The position numbers and the translations under genes are program-made. A DNA stretch of 64,000 bases from Thalassoglobus sp. JC818 (GTDB taxonomy: Bacteria > Planctomycetota > Planctomycetia > Planctomycetales > Planctomycetaceae): contig NZ_JBFEFI010000005.1 of the NCBI RefSeq assembly GCF_040717535.1, forward strand, positions 434,001 through 498,000, written 5' to 3'. Each line of letters begins with the position of its first letter. Within the stretch, counting starts at the first letter, position 1. Positions 57,006 to 64,000 of this stretch are shown here, one piece after another. The notes under the pieces were generated by a model, which was not told the origin of the DNA, made no database searches, and saw only the letters and a list, made by a program, of their open reading frames with translations.

Positions 57006-58388
57006 TCAATTCTCGCTTGCTGCAGGTTGAACAGTTGCTCCGGTGGTGACATCGACGCTCCAGTCAGCGTGCGCCTGCTTCAATCGCTTGAAAATCTTTG
57101 GCTCGGCTTCTGACAGATCGACTTCCTCCTGAGGATCTTCCTCGAGGTTGAACAGCCTCACGTCAGCTCCATTTCGATCGGAGAGCAACTTCCAGCTTCC
57201 ATCTCGAACTGCCCAGCTTTTTCGATACTGCCAGTGTAGCAATCGATCCGGGAGCTCTTTCTGCTCGTACAATACTGATGCAAGACTTTGGCCATCGGCA
57301 GAAGCGAAACGCTCGCCGCCAGCAATCTCGACGAGTGTCGGCAGAATGTCCATCGTCAATGCGGGGGATGCGGATGTCGTCCCCGGCAAAACCTTTCCCG
57401 GTTGCCATGCCACAAACGGGACACGATGTCCCCCTTCCCACAAACTCCCTTTGTATCCGCTCCACGGAGCGTTCGAGCCTTCCTTCGTTGCCCCATTATC
57501 GGAGAAGAAGAGGACAAGCGTCTGGCCATCGAGTTTGCAACTTTTGAGAGTCTCAACAATCTGTCCGATGCCTCGATCCATCTCAACAATCATCTCCTGA
57601 TAGGCTCGCCCCACGTCTTTAACTTTGGCGTCAGCCAGATCACCAACTCGCCCGCGAACACGCACTGCAGGGTCATTCGGCCCTTGAAAGGGAGAGTGCA
57701 CGCACTCGTGAGCAACATACAGGCAGAACGGTTCGTCCTGATGATCGACGATGAAGTCGACTGCATGTTGAGTGACTAAATGTGTCGTGTATCCCTCTTC
57801 GTTGACTCGCTGAGCATTGTGCCACCAGTCGTCAATCCCCATCCGATCCAGGTGTGACTGGTAGCAGACATTCCCACTCACGTACCCCCAGAAATCATCA
57901 AAACCGTGATGCACCGGGTTGTACTGCTTCTCGTATCCCAGGTGCCATTTTCCAATAACGCCGGTGGTGTATCCCAGCTTCTTAAGCACTTCGGCAAATG
58001 TCGTTTCGGAAGTCTGAAGCCCGTGGTGCCTGTTCTGCTTCGGGTCAGCAAAGACCACTTCTTCCATACCGGCCCGCTGTTGGTACCGTCCGGTCAGCAA
58101 GGCCGCTCGCGTTGGACTGCAGACGGGACCGTTAGAATGGAAATCAGTCAGCATCATCCCTTCGGCTGCCATTCGGTCCAGATGAGGCGTCTCGTAGGAG
58201 GTCGCCCCAAAACAACTGACATCTGCATACCCGAGATCATCAGCCATGATCACCACAAAGTTCGTCGCTGGCGATGATGCTGTCTCTGCTGCGACGCACG
58301 TGTTGCCCAGAAGGATCAGAAGACAAGTCTGAAGAACCGTTCGAGTGAGTCTTCCACATTCGACGACGAATGGAATCCGAAAAGCCAT
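57006..58388 (-). CDS. Formylglycine-dependent sulfatase
   Basis: A 460-residue exported arylsulfatase. The ATG at 58388 has GGAG upstream and gives a signal peptide; the frame from 58424 is less likely. FVVIMADDLGYADVSCFG provides metal ligands, and VCSPTRAALLTGRY carries the CxPxR sequence in which the cysteine is oxidised to formylglycine. IGKWHLGY, FSDNGATKEGS and the WEGGHRVP stretch are also typical. The family removes sulfate esters from polysaccharides; planctomycetes have many. It follows the DapA-family gene on the same strand by 61 bp, so co-expression is likely. Confidence 0.95.
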   Translation of the reverse strand: MAFRIPFVVECGRLTRTVLQTCLLILLGNTCVAAETASSPATNFVVIMADDLGYADVSCFGATSYETPHLDRMAAEGMMLTDFHSNGPVCSPTRAALLTGRYQQRAGMEEVVFADPKQNRHHGLQTSETTFAEVLKKLGYTTGVIGKWHLGYEKQYNPVHHGFDDFWGYVSGNVCYQSHLDRMGIDDWWHNAQRVNEEGYTTHLVTQHAVDFIVDHQDEPFCLYVAHECVHSPFQGPNDPAVRVRGRVGDLADAKVKDVGRAYQEMIVEMDRGIGQIVETLKSCKLDGQTLVLFFSDNGATKEGSNAPWSGYKGSLWEGGHRVPFVAWQPGKVLPGTTSASPALTMDILPTLVEIAGGERFASADGQSLASVLYEQKELPDRLLHWQYRKSWAVRDGSWKLLSDRNGADVRLFNLEEDPQEEVDLSEAEPKIFKRLKQAHADWSVDVTTGATVQPAASEN

Positions 58389-58449
58389 AAAGAACTCCGC
58401 TTGCAGATGAGCACGGACGAACAAGCCTCTATCGAGTCAATCGAGGACC

Positions 58450-59352
58450 TCAGCGATCCAACGACGGTCGATTCGCGATTCCGGTGCGAATCACTTCAAG
58501 GATTTGTTCGCGTTCCTGTCCGGTCAATGCAAGGCGTGGAGCACGTGTCTTCTCCGAACCAAGTCCGCATTCTTGCACTGCAAGCTTGATGTATTGAACG
58601 AGTTTCGGGTGAGTATCTAAATGAAGCAGCGGAGTGTACCAGCGATAGACTTCAACAGCTCGTTCGTAGTCCCCAGAAGTCGCAAGATCCCAAAGCAATC
58701 GATTCTCAGCAGGGAAAGCATTCACCAAACCGGAGATCCAACCTTCCGCTCCGAGCACAATCGATTCGAGCACAAGATCGTCAACACCGCACAGGAGCGT
58801 ATATCGATCACCGCACAGATTGATCAAATCGGTGATGCGACGAACATTCTCGGACGACTCTTTGATGGCCACAAGTTTGGGCTCATCGGCCAGCTCCAAA
58901 AACATCTCCGGAGTGATGTCGACGCCGTATGAAACAGGGTTGTTGTAGACCATAATCGGGAGGTCCGTCGCCTTCGCAACAGAACGAAAGTGCGTCATCG
59001 TCTCCTCCGGAGCGGACTTATAGACCATCGCCGGCAGGACCATCAGCCCATCGACACCAATCTTGGCAGCATCTTCGGCGAACCGCTGCGCCAGCGATGT
59101 CGTGCACTCTGCAACACCGGTGAGAACCGGAACCTTTCCGCCGACCGCCTCAACGGTCGCTCGCAAAACCTCAAGCTTTTCGGAGTACTCGAGCGAACAG
59201 TTTTCACCCACTGTTCCCAGCATGATCATGCCATGTACCCCTTGATCAATCATGTGCATCACATGCTTCATCGTCTGCGGGATGTTGAGTGACTCGTCAT
59301 CGTGAAACTGTGTTGTCGCTGCAGGAAGAACGCCGCGCCAGTCACTCGCCAT
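58450..59352 (-). CDS. Dihydrodipicolinate synthase / N-acetylneuraminate lyase family protein
   Basis: A 300-residue class I aldolase-like enzyme. It shows the GTVGENCSL motif, the tyrosine in MVYNNPVSYG and the Schiff-base lysine in VAIKESSENVRRI. The family includes DapA, NanA and keto-deoxy sugar-acid aldolases; the position next to a sulfatase and far from lysine genes favours a sugar-acid lyase over DapA, but this is an inference. Length is typical. The downstream sulfatase gene begins 61 bp later on the same strand. Confidence 0.83.
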   Translation of the reverse strand: MASDWRGVLPAATTQFHDDESLNIPQTMKHVMHMIDQGVHGMIMLGTVGENCSLEYSEKLEVLRATVEAVGGKVPVLTGVAECTTSLAQRFAEDAAKIGVDGLMVLPAMVYKSAPEETMTHFRSVAKATDLPIMVYNNPVSYGVDITPEMFLELADEPKLVAIKESSENVRRITDLINLCGDRYTLLCGVDDLVLESIVLGAEGWISGLVNAFPAENRLLWDLATSGDYERAVEVYRWYTPLLHLDTHPKLVQYIKLAVQECGLGSEKTRAPRLALTGQEREQILEVIRTGIANRPSLDR

Positions 59353-59590
59353 GATCTACTCCAATGTTCGTTGATTCGTCAGTCAGCAATAGAGAAGTGT
59401 TCGCTTCTCCAGATCGTAGCGAGTTCGCGAGCATTCATCGAATCAAACACAAACCGAGATTGAGAGTTCTATTCATTCCCGAAACGGATCGTTGTTCGAT
59501 CAGTCAACGAAGCGAATTCTCCCTCAGCAATACGTGACATTCTATCAACGATGTCCAATCGAATGAGCCTTCAGCAAGCGAGAAGACGTT

Positions 59591-60892
59591 CTAACTCTCC
59601 CGGTGAAATCGACGCCCTTTGAGTTCGAACCGCGGCAGTTCGTTAACACCGACTGGAACGACTTCGGCCTGAAAATTGAGGCGATCCTTGATCCGCTGCT
59701 GAACGAGTGTCGTGAGTTTGCGAACAGAGCCCTCGTCAGCTTGTTCAACAACGGGTTCAATTTCGACCTTCATATGTGGCATCGATCGGTGGGTCACGAC
59801 GCGGATCATGTACTCAGCGACACCGGGGATCTCACGAAGAATGGCATCCAGACTCGACGGAAAGACATTGTTTCCACGAATCGTCACCATGTCGTCAGCC
59901 CGGCCGAGAATTCCTCCGTCGAGAGAAAGGAATTGGCATCCACTTTCGGGGACTTCTTTGCACTGTTTCACGAGGTCCCCGGTTCGATAACGAATGACCG
60001 GCTGCCCTGTGCGGCCCAGATTCGTGAGAATGAGTTCGCCCAGTTCCCCAGGCTCCACGGGATTGAGCGTTTCCGGATCGAGTATCTCAGCGATGCATTC
60101 GCTTTCGAGGATCACAAGTTGGCCGGGACGATCAATCGGTTCAATTCCGAGTGAACCGATGTCTGTCATTCCCCAGTGATCGATGACGCGGGCATTCCAT
60201 GCTGATGAAATTCGGTTGCGAATCGCTGGAATCGCCCCGCCCGGTTCGCCAGCCACAACGATCAATCGAACCGAAGATTCGGAAATCGGAAGCTGCCGCG
60301 CCTCAGCGACTTCGGTCAACCGCAGTGCGTACGTCGGCGTACAACAAATGACTGTCGCTTCCAATTCGAGAATCATGTTCAGCCGGGCTTCACTGGTCAT
60401 CCCTCCCATTGTCAGCGAGAGATTTCCCAGCCGCTGCGCACCTTCAAACGCTGCCCAGAACCCGATGAATGGACCAAACGAAAACGGAAACGCAAAGACA
60501 TCTTCGGAAGTGACACCGATCAATCGATAGATTTGCGACCAACACTCCATGAACCAGTTCCAACTCTCCGGCGTGTCGAGCCAGCGCATCGGCTTGCCAG
60601 TTGTTCCGGAGGTCTGATGCAATCGCGAGTAGTCGGTGACTGGAAAAGTCAGATTGCGACCGTAAGGGAGGTTACTGTTTTGATCGTCGACCAACTCCTG
60701 CTTGGTCAGCAGCGGAATCCGCGAGAGATCTTCCAGCCCGGAAAATGAAGAGGGGTCAAAGCCAGCACGTTTCCAACGCTCTTTCCAAAACGGGTTCGTC
60801 TCGGAAACCAACTTCACCAATGCACGCAGACGCTCCGACTGGTTGTTCTCAATTTGCGAGCGCGACCAGGATTCCGGAAATGGGTCAACCAT
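59591..60892 (-). CDS. PaaK-like acyl-CoA ligase (AMP-forming)
   Basis: A 433-residue ATP-dependent ligase of the phenylacetate-CoA ligase type. The AMP-binding P-loop is LHQTSGTTGKPMRW, followed by GGMTSEARLNM, VAGEPGGAIPAIRNRI, DHWGMTDIGSLG and YRTGDLVKQC. I chose the ATG at 60892, since it starts near the family's usual N-terminus; a GTG at 60982 would add 30 residues. The DapA-family gene follows 238 bp downstream. The acid substrate cannot be read from the sequence: phenylacetate and other aromatic or aliphatic acids are possible. Confidence 0.83.
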   Translation of the reverse strand: MVDPFPESWSRSQIENNQSERLRALVKLVSETNPFWKERWKRAGFDPSSFSGLEDLSRIPLLTKQELVDDQNSNLPYGRNLTFPVTDYSRLHQTSGTTGKPMRWLDTPESWNWFMECWSQIYRLIGVTSEDVFAFPFSFGPFIGFWAAFEGAQRLGNLSLTMGGMTSEARLNMILELEATVICCTPTYALRLTEVAEARQLPISESSVRLIVVAGEPGGAIPAIRNRISSAWNARVIDHWGMTDIGSLGIEPIDRPGQLVILESECIAEILDPETLNPVEPGELGELILTNLGRTGQPVIRYRTGDLVKQCKEVPESGCQFLSLDGGILGRADDMVTIRGNNVFPSSLDAILREIPGVAEYMIRVVTHRSMPHMKVEIEPVVEQADEGSVRKLTTLVQQRIKDRLNFQAEVVPVGVNELPRFELKGRRFHRES

Positions 60893-61277
60893 TGATTCTT
60901 CAATCAGCCAAGTCTTGGATTGCAACGAAAACCTGTCCCAGCCATGCCTCGTGATGCCTGGGAACGCTAAGACACTTTCCACCTAGTTGCGCGGGCACTT
61001 CGCACTATGAAAGGCGGCTCGCATCAAATGATTCGAGCTTGGGCGATTGCTACGTAAGCGTGAAATTTGTCCAGCTCAGCTGATTCTGAAGAGATTCTCT
61101 TTCGACAGCAACCGAAAGAAGCCTTTCGTTGAAACAACGACTCATCGTCATGCAATGAAGGGCTCTCAATCCAACTTTGGAGAGATCTTGAGACAATGAA
61201 GAAAGAATGAAACGGTGACGACGACAGTGAATGACCAGCTAAAGAAATCCCATTATTCCTGGTCGCAATTGCCGTCG
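60893..61277. other. Spacer, no supported gene
   Basis: A 385-bp region between the PaaK-like gene and the ketoacyl-synthase homologue, both on the minus strand. No repeat or RNA fold noticed. The promoter of the PaaK-like gene should lie here. Confidence 0.4.
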
Positions 61278-62564
61278 TTAAACTGCTCGCAGAATGGCTG
61301 CTGCACTTTGTCCCATTGAAGTGCGATTCACACTCATGGCGACAGAAGAGCGGAGGCGTTGCGGCTCCCGCACGACATTCAATCGGCAGTTCGGATCTGG
61401 ATGCTTGTAGTTGAGAGTCGCAGGCACTTCGCCGTGCTTCATGGCGAGAATACTGCCGACGAGTTCGACTGCTCCCGAACCCGCTTCGAAGTTTCCGAAG
61501 TAACTCTTCAAAGCAGTGACAGGAATTCGACCACCCTCATCACCCAGAGTTCGGTGATAGGCTTTGGCTTCGACAAAATCGTCTCGAAGCGTGCTTTTGC
61601 CGTGTGCGTTGATGTGACCGATCTCACTTGGTGAAATCTCAGATCGCTTCAAAGCAGCGGTCATTGCGTTACTTAAGCCACGTCCACCTGATCCGTTTTC
61701 GTATCCGCGACCGTCACAGCCAGCCCCGACACCAAGAACTTCACAATAGACGTCGGCTCCGCGAGCAATCGCGTGGCTGTATCGTTCCACGACGACAACT
61801 CCAGCCCCTTCACCGACAATTGTTCCATCTCGATCGAGATCGAATGGGCGGCAAGCGGTTTCGGGATCGACCTGTCGAGACAAATTGTCATACAGGCTGA
61901 TTCGTGCGATATCCACCGGATGAATATTCGAGCTGCAAGCTCCGACGATCATCGCGTCAGCATGACCACGATTGATACAACGCACAGCTTCTTGAAGTGC
62001 GAGAATCATCGAAGAATCTGCACTTGTGATCGTATTGTTCGGTCCAGCTGCTTCGTGCTCGATGGCAACATGGCAGGCAGGCATGTTCGGAAGTTGTCGC
62101 AGCATCCAAAGTGGCGCGATTTTTCCGAGCGAGTCTTCACCCCAGCGGGTGTACCCTTTGCGATTGGTGGGATCTCCAAAGTCGCGAGCGGCTTCAGCCA
62201 ATTCGTCTGGCGTGAATGAGATATGCCCGGCCCCGAATTCAACTCCGAGGCGCTCGGGATCCATTTGTCCGTTGCCCAGCCCGGCGTCTTTCATTGCCAA
62301 AGATGCAGCGGAAACGCCCAGCTGAATGTCCCGTGACATGACTTTCAGAAATTTCTTCTGATAGACATATTCGAGCGGGTCAAAATCGTGAATTTCAGCA
62401 GCGAGCTTGCACGGAAGGCTCTCAGAGGGAACCGATCGCAATAGACCAATACCTGAACGCCCGGCTACTAGATTGCTCCAGAACCGTTCATTTCCAATAC
62501 CGACCGGTGAAACGACACCGACGCCGGTAATGACGACGCCAGGTGTTTTCTTGCCAGCCATCAT
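61278..62564 (-). CDS. Beta-ketoacyl synthase homologue lacking the active-site cysteine
   Basis: A 428-residue FabF-like thiolase-fold protein. ATG at 62564, with AAGAGGT upstream, starts MMAGKKTPGVVITGVGVVSPVG. Typical parts are VGACSSNIHPVDIARI, CRPFDLDRDGTIVGEGAGVVVVERY and HINAHGKSTLRDD, with the first catalytic histidine present. At the nucleophile site, where FabF has TACTS or TACSS, the sequence reads SADSS, so the cysteine is replaced by aspartate; the second histidine (KSMTGH) is replaced by asparagine (KSYFGN). It resembles chain-length-factor partners, and probably does not condense alone. No ACP or partner synthase is adjacent. Confidence 0.86.
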   Translation of the reverse strand: MMAGKKTPGVVITGVGVVSPVGIGNERFWSNLVAGRSGIGLLRSVPSESLPCKLAAEIHDFDPLEYVYQKKFLKVMSRDIQLGVSAASLAMKDAGLGNGQMDPERLGVEFGAGHISFTPDELAEAARDFGDPTNRKGYTRWGEDSLGKIAPLWMLRQLPNMPACHVAIEHEAAGPNNTITSADSSMILALQEAVRCINRGHADAMIVGACSSNIHPVDIARISLYDNLSRQVDPETACRPFDLDRDGTIVGEGAGVVVVERYSHAIARGADVYCEVLGVGAGCDGRGYENGSGGRGLSNAMTAALKRSEISPSEIGHINAHGKSTLRDDFVEAKAYHRTLGDEGGRIPVTALKSYFGNFEAGSGAVELVGSILAMKHGEVPATLNYKHPDPNCRLNVVREPQRLRSSVAMSVNRTSMGQSAAAILRAV

Positions 62565-63071
62565 AGCTCGACCTCTTGTTCCCGACGGAACACAATCCGA
62601 CCATCTTCCTGATCTATGTATCGGAATGCATATACCGCCGCGATGAGTCACGCAGACCCGAAATCCGTAACTCTCACAACTTCAATCATTCGAAGATTGT
62701 TTGCGAGATTCGAGGAATCTGCGTACCAGTTGCTGGAGGAAGCGACGAAATCCCACTGTCGCTTGTCCCAATATCGCTAAAAATCCACGAGCTCTTCGGA
62801 GAACAACGCTCTTCTGAGCAGACTTTCACAGCGTTCGACCCCTCGACCGCTGTGGATGTTGATTTCTTGTTGTCGACATTGACGGAAAGTTGTTCTCAAA
62901 CCAAGTGGCCTGAAAGACTTGCTGTCGAAAATCCCGTCGTTGACCCCTCAACGACAGAGAATGTCCACAATGAAATTAGAGTGTAGAACCCCGGAAAAGT
63001 CAATAACTGAGCAAAAGTTTCCCGGTTTCAATAAAACAGGAATCTCGTTCAGAAGCCGACAAAACTGTCGA
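62565..63071. other. Spacer with one doubtful plus-strand ORF
   Basis: A 507-bp region between the KS homologue and the DUF1501 gene. A plus-strand frame (62576-62986, 136 residues) overlaps the KS start and has mixed composition without a ribosome site or family; I do not call it. Confidence 0.4.
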
Positions 63072-64000
63072 CTATGAAAGGATTTCCGAGACTTCGAATC
63101 CCTCGCTGACGATCTGGAGCGGTCGACCTTCGGGGGTAATCAGCTCTTCATACGGATCCATGTCCATCGCCGTACACAGCGTCGCGAACAGATCTTCGAC
63201 GCTGACGGGACGGTCAGTGATGTCGAGGCCATCCGGGCTGGTTTGACCAACACACACGCCTCCGCGAATTGATGAACCACCAATCAAAAGATTGAAGTTC
63301 TTTGCCCAGTGGTCGCGACCGACAGCTGGAGTCTTCTGATTGATTTTGGGAGTCCGGCCAAATTCGCCGAGGCAAACGACCAGTGTCTTCTCCAAAAGCC
63401 CACGGTCTCTCAGGTCTTCCCAAAGCGCCGACACCCCTTGGTCAACTTCTCCTGCTGTCTTTGGAATATTCTGCCAAAGACTCTGGTGCATGTCCCAACC
63501 ACCTCGCTGAACTTCCACAAATGGAACACCCGATTCAACCAATCGACGAGCCACAAGACAACTTTTTCCGAAGGCGTGATTTCCGTAAGACTGCTTTGTT
63601 TTGTCCGACTCTCCTGCCAATGTGAATGCGTTTAGCCGGGATGACGTCATCAGCTTCGATGCTTTGCGGTACAACTCCTGATGTTCATGCGCAATACGCT
63701 TCGCTCCGGAAGTTCCGAGATCCTGATCTTGAAGCGATAGCAATTCCATTCGTCGCTGTTGCCTTGGTCCGGTCTGCATGGCCTTCACATTCGCGGGAAG
63801 TTGCCCTGCCTGATCCACGATGAACGGAGCGACTTCCACTCCTAAGAATCCGGAGCTGACGGTATTCCCCAGACTCACAAAGTTCGGAATGTCGGATTCC
63901 GGGTCGCCGAGTTTGTGAGCCACCAGAGAACCAAAGTGGGGGAAACGAGTCGGTCCGAGCAAGCGATGACCGGTACGCAGGTGAAAACGACCACGTTCGT
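63072..64000 (-). CDS. DUF1501 family protein, truncated at the window edge
   Basis: The minus-strand frame is open to base 64000, so the N-terminal part lies beyond the window. The visible 309 residues have the DUF1501 stretches RTGHRLLGPTRFPHFGSLVAHKLG, GGWDMHQ, GLLEKTLVVCLGEFGRTPKIN, GRDHWAKNFNLLIGG and SVEDLFATLC. This sulfatase-fold family is typical of planctomycetes and often partnered with a DUF1553/DUF1549 cytochrome protein. Export through the Tat pathway is usual but the leader is outside the window. The partner is not visible here. Confidence 0.9.
   Translation of the reverse strand, partial: ERGRFHLRTGHRLLGPTRFPHFGSLVAHKLGDPESDIPNFVSLGNTVSSGFLGVEVAPFIVDQAGQLPANVKAMQTGPRQQRRMELLSLQDQDLGTSGAKRIAHEHQELYRKASKLMTSSRLNAFTLAGESDKTKQSYGNHAFGKSCLVARRLVESGVPFVEVQRGGWDMHQSLWQNIPKTAGEVDQGVSALWEDLRDRGLLEKTLVVCLGEFGRTPKINQKTPAVGRDHWAKNFNLLIGGSSIRGGVCVGQTSPDGLDITDRPVSVEDLFATLCTAMDMDPYEELITPEGRPLQIVSEGFEVSEILS

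Noticed and set aside
62576-62986. 136-aa plus-strand ORF overlapping the KS homologue start
   Set aside because: No ribosome site or domain; it overlaps a well-supported gene.

Overview
The window reads as a chromosomal segment of a planctomycete, most likely family Planctomycetaceae or a close relative. This is inferred from gene content, not from a search: paired planctomycete-type haem motifs, a DUF1501 protein, a formylglycine sulfatase, a BBP7 beta-barrel protein, a tripartite-like HlyD adaptor, many exported carbohydrate-active proteins, and cell-wall genes (mraZ, murC, murB) scattered without ftsZ. Genes lie on both strands in short runs with long spacers. I saw no rRNA, tRNA, CRISPR array or insertion sequence.

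Layout. 1-10.8 kb: the end of a membrane fatty-acid desaturase, a DUF4432 sugar-epimerase-like protein, secreted proteins of unknown function, a DCC thiol oxidoreductase, a VWA protein, L-fuconate dehydratase, two tiny minus-strand genes (an acidic 75-aa and a lysine-tailed 55-aa protein), a zinc-ribbon membrane protein and a sialate O-acetylesterase-like enzyme. 10.9-19.6 kb: an HD phosphohydrolase, TrpG/PabA, a double GNAT protein, an isolated phage portal protein, MraZ with a repeated motif upstream, a candidate structured RNA, and a degenerate NtrC-like regulator. 19.7-31.8 kb: two large envelope proteins, an HlyD adaptor, LeuD, DUF1802, arginine decarboxylase and DoxX.

31.8-44 kb: a small basic secreted protein, a coupled sugar isomerase/ROK kinase pair, a Ycf46-like AAA ATPase, ThiO, a two-haem-motif protein and the overlapping murC-murB pair. 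44-52.6 kb: an M28 peptidase with PDZ, a GH10-like barrel that seems to lack its catalytic glutamates, an acetylxylan-esterase-like hydrolase, a HisA-like protein and enolase. 52.9-64 kb: a BBP7 porin-like protein, then a minus-strand run that looks catabolic (PaaK-like ligase, DapA-family lyase, sulfatase, GH88-like hydrolase, DSD1 PLP enzyme), a ketoacyl-synthase homologue without the active-site cysteine, and a truncated DUF1501 gene.

FucD, the acetylesterase, sulfatase, GH88, esterase and DapA-family genes fit breakdown of sulfated or acetylated polysaccharides, with ROK kinase and enolase feeding central metabolism. The least explained signals are the 117-nt structured RNA candidate after mraZ, a 71-bp element present in two copies, the cysteine-less ketoacyl synthase, the regulator without a GAFTGA loop and the lone portal gene.
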